NCBI GenBank assembly: GCA_030058085.1
Contig: JASGTU010000164.1
Location: 1 to 55,105, forward strand
Direction of reading: 5' to 3'
Source of the DNA: Chloroflexota bacterium
Lineage (GTDB): Bacteria; Chloroflexota; Anaerolineae; Caldilineales; Caldilineaceae
Length of the DNA: 55,105 bases
Each line of letters starts with the position of its first letter. The stretch's first letter is position 1. Shown piece after piece: positions 44,395-52,440 of the stretch. The notes under the pieces were generated by a model, which saw nothing but the letters and a program-made list of their open reading frames with translations, did no database searches and had not been told where the DNA came from. The position numbers and the translations under genes were made by a program.

Positions 44395-45528
44395 TCAGCC
44401 GCCGGGCTGGTCGCGACGTGTTTCTGCGGAGGAAGCGGCTGGACGGGGAGTGTCCGGCGCGCGCGAGACGACCACCTCGGCGTAGCGCAGGACGCGTTGA
44501 TCCTGGCGGTAGCCTTTGCGCAGCTCGCGCACGATCGTGTCGGGCGGCACATCACCGCGCTCTTCCGAATCGACCGCTAGGTGCAGGCGCGGGTCGAACT
44601 TTTGGTGCAGCGTAGTGATAGGGCGGATGCCCTCCTGCGAGAGCAGCGCGCTGAAGCGGTCGCGCACCAGGGTGAGGTGGTTGAGCCACGCTTCCATCGC
44701 CGCCACGGTTGCGGCCATCGACTCGGGCAGAGGAGCGCCCGGCGAGGCCGAAAAGCCCTCGGCGTCGCCCTCGCTGGCGATCCGGGAGCGCAGTTTGTCG
44801 AGGAGGCCGGGCGGCGGTTGGCGGCGCTGATCGGACAAGGGGCCAACCGGCAGTTGACCTAAGGCCGCCAAGTCGTGGCGCTGGCGGGCGAGGATGGTGC
44901 GCGCCCGTTCGAGCGCTACCTCCAGGCCGTCGAGCGCGGGCAGCAGGTCGGCGGCGAGTTCGCCGCGCGCGCTGCGGCGGATGGCGTCGGTCTGCTCGTG
45001 TTGCCGCTCTTGGTCGCGTTCCGCCGCCTGCTGCCGCCGGGCGACGATCTCCTGCAGCGTTCCCAAGACGCCTTCGAACTGCTGCTCCTTGGTTTCGCCC
45101 AGATGGTTGGCCTTTTCGATGCCGCGCACCAGGTTTTGCAGCGTCTCGGCTAGGGCGCTGACCTGGCCTTGCGTGGCGACGGTGGCAGCCAGCCGCACGA
45201 TCTGCTCCTGCGTCGCCAGGTCCGCCAGTTTCATCTCGAGGAAGTTGAGCTGCTCGTGCTCGGAGCTCATCTGCTCGGTGAACTCGGCCAGGCGTGACTG
45301 CAACAGGTGCGTGCTTTGCGTGTCGGTGAGATGGCTGACGAGGGCGGAGACTTGGAGGCCGCCATCTTCGACCTGCGCGGCGATCTTGTCCACCTCACCT
45401 TGGAGCGCGTCGAGCTGGGCGGTTAGCTGCATGAGGCGCCGGCTTAATTGCGGCAGCGAATGCGCGCTGCCTTCCCCCTCGCTTGGCGATGATTCCGGCG
45501 GCATCTCAGGTGTAGGGCTGTTCTTCAT
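44395..45528 (-). CDS. grpE: GrpE-like nucleotide exchange factor with long N-terminal coiled coil
   Basis: A 377-residue protein; ATG 45528 overlaps the Nudix stop by 4 bp (ATGA), and a longer Arg-rich frame was rejected. Residues about 30-180 are heptad-rich helix ([23 protein letters not shown] and onward), followed by [21 protein letters not shown], equivalent to the GrpE head helix, and the C-terminal beta domain [35 protein letters not shown]. Standard GrpE is about 180-200 residues, so this is twice as long, with an extra helical half and a Ser/Gly-rich linker. It may act on a specific DnaK; no dnaK or dnaJ is in this window. Could be a GrpE paralogue. Confidence 0.78.
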   Translation of the reverse strand: MKNSPTPEMPPESSPSEGEGSAHSLPQLSRRLMQLTAQLDALQGEVDKIAAQVEDGGLQVSALVSHLTDTQSTHLLQSRLAEFTEQMSSEHEQLNFLEMKLADLATQEQIVRLAATVATQGQVSALAETLQNLVRGIEKANHLGETKEQQFEGVLGTLQEIVARRQQAAERDQERQHEQTDAIRRSARGELAADLLPALDGLEVALERARTILARQRHDLAALGQLPVGPLSDQRRQPPPGLLDKLRSRIASEGDAEGFSASPGAPLPESMAATVAAMEAWLNHLTLVRDRFSALLSQEGIRPITTLHQKFDPRLHLAVDSEERGDVPPDTIVRELRKGYRQDQRVLRYAEVVVSRAPDTPRPAASSAETRRDQPGG

Positions 45529-46067
45529 GGCTGCTCGACATCTTGTTCGTGCTTCTCTGCGGCCTGTGCGCTCTGCCAGGCGGCGAATGCATCCTCGACT
45601 ACGCGGCGTGTGTCGGGATTGAGATGGTACCGGTCCAGGTCGTTCATGGCGACCCAGTCCACGTCCGCGGCGTCGTCTTGGGCGCGAGCTTCGCCGTTGA
45701 CGCGGCTGGCCCAGAAATCGACGACCACGTAATGGTATTCGATGCGGCCTTGATCGTCGAATTGTAGCGGCTCGAATACGCCGACGACTGATCCGACGGC
45801 GATCTCGATGCCGCACTCTTCGCGCACCTCGCGGCGGGCGCCGTCCGCCAGCTTCTCGCCCAAGTCCAGCAGCCCGCCGGGCAAGCCCCAACTGCCCGCA
45901 GCGGGCGGGCGTCCGCGCTGGACGAGCAGCACGCGGCCGGTCGCATCGAAGACGGCGGCGGCGACGCCGACCAGCGGGGCTGCAGGATAGCGCCGCGAAA
46001 GCGTGACCGGGCGGGCGGCTTCGTGGGCCGGTTCGTCGATCTGTGCAGCAGTGACGCGTTTGTTCAT
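45525..46067 (-). CDS. Nudix hydrolase
   Basis: A 180-residue protein; ATG 46067 overlaps the upstream stop by 4 bp. The Nudix box is [24 protein letters not shown] (GX5EX7REUXEEXGU; about residues 65-88), preceded by [20 protein letters not shown]. The residues before it resemble ADP-ribose and NADH-type hydrolases more than MutT, but the substrate cannot be told. It is the middle gene of a leftward three-gene operon with a HAD hydrolase and a GrpE-like gene. Confidence 0.9.
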   Translation of the reverse strand: MNKRVTAAQIDEPAHEAARPVTLSRRYPAAPLVGVAAAVFDATGRVLLVQRGRPPAAGSWGLPGGLLDLGEKLADGARREVREECGIEIAVGSVVGVFEPLQFDDQGRIEYHYVVVDFWASRVNGEARAQDDAADVDWVAMNDLDRYHLNPDTRRVVEDAFAAWQSAQAAEKHEQDVEQP

Positions 46068-47098
46068 GGGGTTGCCCACTCTTTGATTAGCGCCGGAATC
46101 TCCGCCAAGCCGGTGACCGCAGCATTGGCCGCGACCGTCTCAGCCGCCTGCCGATTGTCGAATGCCACTTGCGGATCGGCGCCGAAAGTGGTCTGGATGG
46201 CGAGCGCACCCAGGTCGATGGCGCCGGCGATGTCGTGGCGCAGGCTGTCGCCGACGACGACCAACTCGTAGGGCAGCAGATCCCACTGGTTGCGTACGAT
46301 GTCGAAGATGGCGCTGTCCGGCTTGCGGTATTCGACGCTGGCGCTGCTCAGGCAGATGTCCAGGTAGTCGCGCAGGCCGAGGAAGTCGACGGTGCGCTGG
46401 AACACGCGGTCGCAGTTGTAGTTGGCGATGATGGCGAGCTTGAAGTTTGCGCCGCGCAGCTCGACCAGGGTATCGAGCGCTTGAGGGTAGAGGCGCCAGG
46501 CGGTCATCTCCGGCGCATAGAAGATGTCTACCGCCTGCTGGAGGATGGCCGGGTCGAGTTTGCTGGCGGGATAACCGAAGAACTGGAGCAGGAAGCTCAT
46601 GGCGTCGTCGGCGATGTGTTCTTCCCGCTCTTCTTCGGACTTTTCTTCGGCAAAGCGGCGCGCTTCGACGATGTTGCGCCAGAAGTCGGCGGGCAATTCC
46701 ATTCCCCGGCTGCGCATGAAGGCTTCGGCAGCGCGTGCGCCTTCTTCGAGCAGCGCCTGGCGCGGCTTGGCGAGATAAGCCAGGGTGTCGTCGAAGTCGA
46801 AGATGACGCCGCCGACGAGCGAGAGGCTTGGCGGGCGCTCGCTTGGGCCTAGCTCCGGGAAGAAATCGCGTTGGAGTTGCGCCAGTTGATCGGCATCGAG
46901 CGGCGCCGGCGTCATCTCGGCAACTTCGGGCGCGGGCGGCGCTTGCTCCGCGTCGGGCGGCGGGCCGAAAACCGCGGCCTGTTCATCCTCGGTCAGCTCG
47001 CGGCTCTGGGCGCGGGCGCGCGCCAGCAGCGCTTCCTTCTCGGCTGGCGTCAGCGGCTCGATTTTGGGGGATCCGCTTTCCGGATCGCGATCGGTCAA
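46064..47098 (-). CDS. HAD-superfamily hydrolase with disordered N-terminal extension
   Basis: A 344-residue protein; the TTG at 47098 is taken because AAGGAG lies 9 bp before it (a GTG at 47134 has no ribosome site). Residues 1-80 are Pro/Ala/Glu-rich ([16 protein letters not shown]) and likely disordered. The HAD domain follows: motif [13 protein letters not shown] (about 99-110), motif [11 protein letters not shown], Lys in [15 protein letters not shown], motif [24 protein letters not shown], and a helical cap. The long extension is unusual for a HAD phosphatase. It begins the operon that continues with Nudix and GrpE-like genes. Confidence 0.85.
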   Translation of the reverse strand: MTDRDPESGSPKIEPLTPAEKEALLARARAQSRELTEDEQAAVFGPPPDAEQAPPAPEVAEMTPAPLDADQLAQLQRDFFPELGPSERPPSLSLVGGVIFDFDDTLAYLAKPRQALLEEGARAAEAFMRSRGMELPADFWRNIVEARRFAEEKSEEEREEHIADDAMSFLLQFFGYPASKLDPAILQQAVDIFYAPEMTAWRLYPQALDTLVELRGANFKLAIIANYNCDRVFQRTVDFLGLRDYLDICLSSASVEYRKPDSAIFDIVRNQWDLLPYELVVVGDSLRHDIAGAIDLGALAIQTTFGADPQVAFDNRQAAETVAANAAVTGLAEIPALIKEWATP

Positions 47099-47221
47099 CT
47101 TGCAAGTCTCCTTAGGTCTACGGTACAACGCCACTATTGTAGGTTAGATGGCGCGGCGGGGCAAGCCATGCCGGAACTGCCGAATGGCAAACCGTGAAGT
47201 CGCAAATAGCGAAAAGAGTCG

Positions 47222-47280
47222 CCACGAATTACACGAATTGCACGAATTTGCTCCCAACCGCTTCGTGAAATTCGTGCAAT
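47222..47280. repeat. ACGAATT direct repeats and long inverted repeat
   Basis: ACGAATT occurs three times at short distance (47224, 47234, 47243). ATTGCACGAATTT (47237-47249) is repeated in perfect inverse as AAATTCGTGCAAT (47268-47280), 13 bp with an 18-nt loop. It lies between two divergent genes (HAD at 47098, MBL at 47396). It may be a dispersed repeat or a regulatory hairpin; it looks more AT-rich than its surroundings. Confidence 0.6.
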
Positions 47281-47395
47281 AAAGTGACGCCTGATTTGTG
47301 ACGGATGACTCATGATGCCTGCGCAAAGATGGTAGAATTGGGCGGGCAAGTTCTCGCACCGGTGCAGGCAACGTGCAGGAAAGGATGTCGGAACG

Positions 47396-48280
47396 GTGGC
47401 AATCACACTGGAGATCGGCGGCGTGCGCTGCCATATTCTGAGCGACGGGCTGCACCGGCTGGACGGTGGCGGCTTCTTCGGCCTGGTGCCGCGCGTGCTG
47501 TGGCAGCAGGTGATCCAGCCCGACGACCGCAACCGCATCCCGGCGGACACGCGCTCGCTGTTGATCGAGTCCGACGCGGGCCTGATCCTGGTGGATACAG
47601 GCGTGGGCGATAAGCTGACGGCGAAGCAGCGGCAGATCATCGGCCTGGAGGATCGCACGGAGCGGCTGATTAGCGACCTGGCCGCGGCGGGCTTCTCACC
47701 GCAGGACGTGGAAACGGTCATCCTGACGCACCTGCACGGCGACCACGCCGGGGGGTGTACGCGCTGGGACAGCCAAGACGGCGGGCCGGGGCCTGTGGTC
47801 CCAGTCTTCCCCAATGCGACCTACCTGGTGCAGCGTATCGATCTGGCGGATGCCAGCTACCCGAACGAACGTACTGTCGCCACCTATTTCCCCGACAACT
47901 GGGAGCCGCTGGCGGCGCGTGGACAGCTTCGGGTCATCGATGGCCCGAAGCGGCTGGGCAGCCAGGTGCGCACGGATGTGGCGCCGGGCCATACCGCCGC
48001 CATGCAGACGGTGTGGGTGGAGGCGAAGGGGGAGAGTCTACTTTTCCTAGGGGATGCGTGCAGTTGGGCCGTACATATGGACCGCCTGGCCTGGGTTCCG
48101 AGTTTCGATATTCTGCCTATGGTCAGCATCGAGACGAAGCGCCGGCTGCGCGATGAAGCCCTGCATCGCGATGCGCTGCTGGTCTTCCAGCATGATGCGC
48201 AGGTGGCGACGGGGCGTCTTGTCTCGGGGGCGCGCGGCGCGCAGGTGCAGCCGGAGATCAGGGCGGATGGCGTGGAATGA
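47396..48280 (+). CDS. Metallo-beta-lactamase-fold hydrolase
   Basis: A 294-residue MBL-fold protein; GTG start after GGAAAGGAT. The zinc motif THLHGDHAGG (about residues 107-116) supplies HxHxDH; further ligands His in APGHTAAMQTVWV and Asp in LLFLGDACSW, and His near HDAQV. ILVDTGVGDKLTAKQ matches the quorum-quenching lactonase/alkylsulfatase-like branch (as in AttM/AiiA-type sequences), where a substrate-specific call is not possible. It is a single gene. Confidence 0.88.
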   Translation: MAITLEIGGVRCHILSDGLHRLDGGGFFGLVPRVLWQQVIQPDDRNRIPADTRSLLIESDAGLILVDTGVGDKLTAKQRQIIGLEDRTERLISDLAAAGFSPQDVETVILTHLHGDHAGGCTRWDSQDGGPGPVVPVFPNATYLVQRIDLADASYPNERTVATYFPDNWEPLAARGQLRVIDGPKRLGSQVRTDVAPGHTAAMQTVWVEAKGESLLFLGDACSWAVHMDRLAWVPSFDILPMVSIETKRRLRDEALHRDALLVFQHDAQVATGRLVSGARGAQVQPEIRADGVE

Positions 48281-48360
48281 GGGGTAGACGCGAGTCAGGC
48301 GTCACGAGTGACGAGTTATCCGTCAAGTGTGCTTTGCGGTGTATTATGTGCGGTTCTGAC

Positions 48361-49314
48361 CTAGCGCAGGCAGGGCGAGAGGTCCGGGGCGTAGCGCGCA
48401 ACAAGTTGGCGTAAGCGCAGGACTGCCAGGTCCTTGGCTTTGGCCTCGAGCATGATGTCGAAGGGGCGCAGACCACGGTCACGCGCCAGGCGCAACAGGT
48501 CGATGAACTCGAAGGCGTTGATGAAGTCGCTGTGCTGGTTGGGCAGCGGCATTTGCACGCGCCATTGACCGTGACGATAGAGGCGGCGCAACTCGGTGCG
48601 GGGGCTGCTGAAGTGGATCTTGGGTTGTTGGCCGGGCGGCCAAGTGGCAAGCGCCAGCGCCAGCGCATCGGCGAGCGGCAGGCTTGCCGGATCGAGACAG
48701 CGGTGGTGCAGGACGTCGAGCGCCAGGCGGATGCCGGTTCGCCGGTGAATCCAGAGCGTATCGGCCAGGGCGTAGTGGCGGTCGTCGTTTTCGAGGGCCA
48801 AGCGGCGGCGCGTGGCAGGGGCGAGGCTGTTGTAGGCGCGCACGAAGCGCTCGCGGCCGGCCGCGGCGTCGCCATAGGGACCGCCGACGTGGACGACGAT
48901 CACCGCGTCCTCGCCCGCGCCCATGGCGTCGAGCAGAGATGCAGAGAGGTCGAGTTCCTGCGTGGCGCGCGCCGTCCGCGCCGGGTCGGGGCTGCTCAGG
49001 CGCACGTAATGGGCGGGGTGCAGGCTGAGGCGGATGCCGTAGAGCCGCGCGAGGTCGCCGATGGCGGCCAGTTCGAGCGCGCATTCGTCGATCTGCCGGT
49101 GAAACTGCGGCATGTCTGGGTGGCTGCTGTAGGGGGCGAGTTGGCCGGAGAGGCGGTAGAAACGGATGTCCTGGGCGTGCAGGTATTCGAAGACGTCACG
49201 CAGATAGGCTAGGCTGACGCTGAGATGCGGGTGGTTTTGCCAACGGCGGCTGTCGTGCGAGCGCAGGGGGGCGCCCAGGATGCTGACGGCGACGCCGAGG
49301 CGGTAGGAGTCCAT
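48361..49314 (-). CDS. uvsE: UV damage endonuclease (UvdE/UvsE)
   Basis: A 317-residue TIM-barrel endonuclease; ATG 49314 lies 10 bp after the upstream stop. Signs: RLGVAVSILGAPLRSHDSRRW, YLRDVFEYLHAQDIRFYRLSGQLAPYSSHP, LSLHPAHYVRLSS (metal His), AVIVVHVGGPYGD, LALENDDRHYAL (Glu/Asp/His ligands), LALDVLHHRC and DIMLEAKAKDLAVL. It nicks DNA 5' to UV photoproducts and abasic lesions in an alternative excision repair. It is cotranscribed with the DUF2071 gene upstream. Confidence 0.9.
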   Translation of the reverse strand: MDSYRLGVAVSILGAPLRSHDSRRWQNHPHLSVSLAYLRDVFEYLHAQDIRFYRLSGQLAPYSSHPDMPQFHRQIDECALELAAIGDLARLYGIRLSLHPAHYVRLSSPDPARTARATQELDLSASLLDAMGAGEDAVIVVHVGGPYGDAAAGRERFVRAYNSLAPATRRRLALENDDRHYALADTLWIHRRTGIRLALDVLHHRCLDPASLPLADALALALATWPPGQQPKIHFSSPRTELRRLYRHGQWRVQMPLPNQHSDFINAFEFIDLLRLARDRGLRPFDIMLEAKAKDLAVLRLRQLVARYAPDLSPCLR

Positions 49315-49324
49315 CAGGCGCTCG

Positions 49325-50095
49325 TCAGGCGGCGAGGGGGCGCAGCGGCCAGACGAGCACGTCCAGGCGGCGCGAGAAGTGGAGTCGAGGCGCAACGTCG
49401 GGCAGCGTCACGCCGCCGGCCGCGGCGACCGTGTTTTCGACGATCTCGGCCTCAGCCGCCTGAAGGGGCCAGGGCGCGTGGTGGATCTCGGCGCGGTAGG
49501 GCCGGCCGCGTGCGTCGGTTGTGTAGAGGCAGTAGCGTTCGGCCAGCCAGTGATCGAGCGTGCCCCGGCGGGCGGGTTCGATACCGCCTGTGGGGGCATA
49601 ACGCGCCTCGAAGCGAGCGGGCGCGGCCTGGGGGTGGGTGCGCAGACTGGCGTAGCGGATGGCGCGGGCGTCTTCGTCCAGGCGGATGGCGGCGCGGTAG
49701 TAGGGCAAATGGAAGAAGCGGCGGGCGATGGCGACGGCGACGGGGTTGGCCGCGTCGAGGCTGAAGAAGAAGACGCCGGGCTTGATGCCAGTCGGCCCCA
49801 GCGCGGTGACGTAGGTGCGCACGTTGAGTTCGGGAAACGCCGAGAGCCAGGGCAGCGCAGGCAGCCGGGCGGGGCGGACGTCCACCATGCGAAAGGGCAC
49901 GATGCTGATCCAGGCTTCGCCGGCGAAGGCGTCGATCCCGAAGGCGGGCGGCACAAGCGGACGGACGGCGTCGATGGGCAGAGGCCAGTGCGCAAAGAGC
50001 AGGTCGCGCCACGACTGGCGCATGGTCCACGGGCCATCCGGCAAGGGCCAGGGGCGATGATCCGTTTGGCTTGTCAGGTCGAATGACACGGGCAA
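49325..50095 (-). CDS. DUF2071 family protein (YqjF-like)
   Basis: A 256-residue protein with the DUF2071 pattern: RPWPLPDGPWTMRQSWRDLLFAHWPLPIDAVRPLVPPAF, ISIVPFRMVDVRP, PELNVRTYVT, GVFFFSLDAANPVAVAIARRFFHLPYYRAA and LAERYCLYTTD, ending with LHFSRRLDVLVWPLRPL. Start uncertain (TTG 50095, GTG 50089). The fold is acetoacetate-decarboxylase-like, but activity is unknown. The gene ends 10 bp before the UV endonuclease gene, so both are likely one operon. Confidence 0.88.
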   Translation of the reverse strand: MPVSFDLTSQTDHRPWPLPDGPWTMRQSWRDLLFAHWPLPIDAVRPLVPPAFGIDAFAGEAWISIVPFRMVDVRPARLPALPWLSAFPELNVRTYVTALGPTGIKPGVFFFSLDAANPVAVAIARRFFHLPYYRAAIRLDEDARAIRYASLRTHPQAAPARFEARYAPTGGIEPARRGTLDHWLAERYCLYTTDARGRPYRAEIHHAPWPLQAAEAEIVENTVAAAGGVTLPDVAPRLHFSRRLDVLVWPLRPLAA

Positions 50096-50363
50096 GCGCC
50101 TCTTCTATGCAGGGCAGCCGCGTCGGGTTTCCGGGCGGCGACGGCTGCAGGGTCGCACAGGCAGGTTCATACAGACAGGTTCACACCGACATTGTAGCAC
50201 AGGCGCGAAAACTCATGGGCGCGGGCTGCAACCTTTTGCGAAGATCGCCGTACTGATCTGTGAACAAGACGGCAAAGCGGGGCAGGATGCGATTTTCGGG
50301 CCGTCTGTGCGACCAGCGCTACGCCCCGGCGGTTTGAAAAGGCTATAGAGGAGACGAAGACAA

Positions 50364-51203
50364 ATGGAACAGATTGCAGAGAATGTCATGGCTGAGACCG
50401 GCAAGGATGAGACGCCGGCCACTGTGACTGAGCAAGGGCGCAAGCGCATGTTGTTCCGCAGCCCCAACGAGAAGTTGATCGGGGGCGTGTGCGGCGGCCT
50501 GGCCGAATACGCCGGCTGGGATCCGGCATTGGTGCGCATCCTGTGGGTGGTGCTGACGCTCGCCACGGGCGGCGGCGGCATCCTGGCCTATATTGCGCTG
50601 TTGATCCTGCTGCCGGTGGGCACGGCTGATGAGGGCCAGGTGCGCGCTGCGGCGTTGGAACTGAACGAGAAGAACCTGGCGCGGGCCGCGTTTGTCCTCA
50701 TTGCCCTGGGCGGCCTGTGGCTGCTGGCGAATCTCGGCGTGCTGCCGTGGCTGTGGGGCGGCGTCTGGGAGCTGATTTCGGTGGCGTTTTGGCCTGTGCT
50801 GCTGATCGGCGCCGGTTATGTACTGTTGCGCTATACGGGACGGGGCATGCGCTGGAACGCGGGTGACGCTGCGGAGCGCATGAAGAGCGGAGTGAGCGAC
50901 AAGATGCCCAGCAAGGAAGGCATGAAGGCGAACCTGCGACGGACGCGACAGCAGTTTCCGTTGAAGCGCAGCCGCAGCGATCGCGTGTTCATGGGCGTGT
51001 GTGGCGGCATCGGGCAGAAGATCGGCATCGACGCCAACCTGGTGCGCCTGGTCTGGGCTGCGTTCAGCATCGGCAGCATCGGCATGGGCGTGCTGATCTA
51101 TGTGCTGGTCGGCCTGTTCTTGCCCGAGGAGCAGATGGCACAGCTCGACATTTCCCGCGACGAGCCGCACGAGGTGCAGATCATCGACGCCAGCGCCGGG
51201 TAA
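50364..51203 (+). CDS. Membrane protein with two PspC domains
   Basis: A 279-residue protein. PspC domain 1 at about residues 30-90 (RSPNEKLIGGVCGGLAEYAGWDPALVRILWVVLTLATGGGGILAYIALLILLP), a middle membrane region (about 105-155), and PspC domain 2 at about 190-260 (RSRSDRVFMGVCGGIGQKIGIDANLVRLVWAAFSIGSIGMGVLIYVLVGLFLP). ATG 50364 follows GAGGAGACGAAGAC. PspC proteins sense envelope stress with PspA in other bacteria; no PspA or PspF gene is here. A strong terminator follows. Confidence 0.9.
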   Translation: MEQIAENVMAETGKDETPATVTEQGRKRMLFRSPNEKLIGGVCGGLAEYAGWDPALVRILWVVLTLATGGGGILAYIALLILLPVGTADEGQVRAAALELNEKNLARAAFVLIALGGLWLLANLGVLPWLWGGVWELISVAFWPVLLIGAGYVLLRYTGRGMRWNAGDAAERMKSGVSDKMPSKEGMKANLRRTRQQFPLKRSRSDRVFMGVCGGIGQKIGIDANLVRLVWAAFSIGSIGMGVLIYVLVGLFLPEEQMAQLDISRDEPHEVQIIDASAG

Positions 51204-51227
51204 GTGGGCGCGGTAGGCAAATCGAAG

Positions 51228-51264
51228 AGCGACCGGCGTCAGTATGGATGCCGGTCGCTTTTTT
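51228..51264 (+). terminator. Rho-independent terminator
   Basis: AGCGACCGGC (51228-51237) pairs with GCCGGTCGCT (51250-51259) around a 12-nt loop, followed by TTTTTT. It closes the PspC transcript. Confidence 0.9.
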
Positions 51265-51356
51265 GTTGTGGCTGCTTGGCTGGCAGGCGACGCGCCGCTA
51301 TAATCAGCGTGCGAAGTGTGTGAGTTCGGGCGTACTGCGATGCGGAGGGGATAGAT

Positions 51357-51590
51357 ATGGGCTGGCTGGTGAGTTTTGTCGTTGGAGCGGCTGCGGGGCT
51401 GGCGTCTAGCGCGGTGTTCCACTATCTGTTTGCGCCGGCAAGCGAGACGACGCGTGACGGGAATTATCGCTCGCGGCTGGATTGGGCGCTGGCGGAAGGC
51501 GAAAAGGCCGCGGCGGAGAAAGAACGCGCCTTGCGCTTGGAGCTAGAGGCGGCCAAGCAACCCAAGCCCGCGGAGCCTGCTGGGGAGTAG
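51357..51590 (+). CDS. Small YtxH-like membrane protein
   Basis: A 77-residue protein; ATG 51357 follows GGAGGGG. One glycine/alanine-rich membrane helix (VSFVVGAAAGLASSAVFHYLFAPASET, residues 6-32) is followed by a charged helix (AEGEKAAAEKERALRLELEAAK), the layout of YtxH/gas-vesicle-like stress proteins: hydrophobic helix with APxSG-like APASE, then an amphipathic helix. Function unknown. It converges with mutM, 1 bp apart. Confidence 0.7.
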   Translation: MGWLVSFVVGAAAGLASSAVFHYLFAPASETTRDGNYRSRLDWALAEGEKAAAEKERALRLELEAAKQPKPAEPAGE

Positions 51591-51591
51591 A

Positions 51592-52428
51592 TCAGCGCGT
51601 GTCCGGCTGGCAGACGGGGCAGTAGTGGCTGCTGCGCTGGGCGATGACCATGCGCTCGATGGGATGGCCGCAATGCGGGCAGGGCTGCCCGGTTTTGCGG
51701 AAGACGTTGTGTTCCTCTTGAAAGCCCCCTTGTTCACCGCCTGGGCGGATATAGTTTTGTAGATTGCTGCGGCCCAAGCTGCTGCCGCAGCGTTCGATGG
51801 CGACTTGCAGCACGTCCTGCGCAGCGGCGTGCAGCCGAGCGACCTCGTCTGCGCGCAGGTTGCCGGCGGGCCGCGCCGGGTGTACGTGTGCGCGGTAGAG
51901 CGTTTCGTCGGCGTAGATGTTGCCGATGCCGGCGACGATGCGCTGGTCGAGGAGTAGGGCCTTGATGGGGGCCTTGCGCCCTGCCAGCTTATCGATCAGA
52001 TAGGCAGGCGTAAAGTCGGGGCCAAGCGGCTCCGGTCCCAGCTTGGCGAGTACGGTTTCTGGGGTTGGCGTCAGCCAGAAACGCCCGAACTTGCGCGGGT
52101 CCTGGTAGTGCAGGTTGCGCCCGTCGTCCAGGTCGAGGATTACGTGCTCGTGCTTGGCGGGCGGGCCGGCGGCGGGGGCGAGTTGGAGCTTGCCCGTCAT
52201 GCGCAGGTGGACGATCAGCGTGCGCGGGTCGTCTAGCCCGAAGAGCATGTATTTGCCGCGACGCTCGAAGCGGTCGAAGCGCGCGCCGGCTATGGCCGTC
52301 ACAAATTCCTCGTCGGTGGGAAAGGCGATGACGCCGGGCCAGAAGACGCGAGCGCGCGTGATGCGACGGCCGTTCAGTTCGGGCGCAAGCTCGCGGATGA
52401 AGGTCTCGACTTCGGGCAGTTCGGGCAT
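51592..52428 (-). CDS. mutM: Formamidopyrimidine-DNA glycosylase (Fpg/MutM)
   Basis: A 278-residue bifunctional glycosylase: N-terminal catalytic PELPEVE (Pro1 nucleophile and Glu), Lys in GKYMLFGL (beta-hairpin), HLRMTGKL, DPRKFGRF, GIGNIYADETLYRAHVHP (helix-two-turn-helix), and a C-terminal zinc finger CPHCGHPIERMVIAQRSSHYCPVCQ. It removes 8-oxoguanine and ring-opened purines and cuts the abasic site. It is the third gene of the sigma/anti-sigma transcript (12 bp after the anti-sigma gene), which suggests that the sigma factor responds to oxidative stress. Confidence 0.95.
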   Translation of the reverse strand: MPELPEVETFIRELAPELNGRRITRARVFWPGVIAFPTDEEFVTAIAGARFDRFERRGKYMLFGLDDPRTLIVHLRMTGKLQLAPAAGPPAKHEHVILDLDDGRNLHYQDPRKFGRFWLTPTPETVLAKLGPEPLGPDFTPAYLIDKLAGRKAPIKALLLDQRIVAGIGNIYADETLYRAHVHPARPAGNLRADEVARLHAAAQDVLQVAIERCGSSLGRSNLQNYIRPGGEQGGFQEEHNVFRKTGQPCPHCGHPIERMVIAQRSSHYCPVCQPDTR

Positions 52429-52440
52429 GATGAGGTGAGG

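Noticed and set aside
45529-45891. Arg-rich N-terminal extension of the GrpE-like frame
   Set aside because: It overlaps the Nudix gene in another frame; composition ([13 protein letters not shown]) is a shadow, and ATG 45528 gives a 4-bp overlap typical of this operon.
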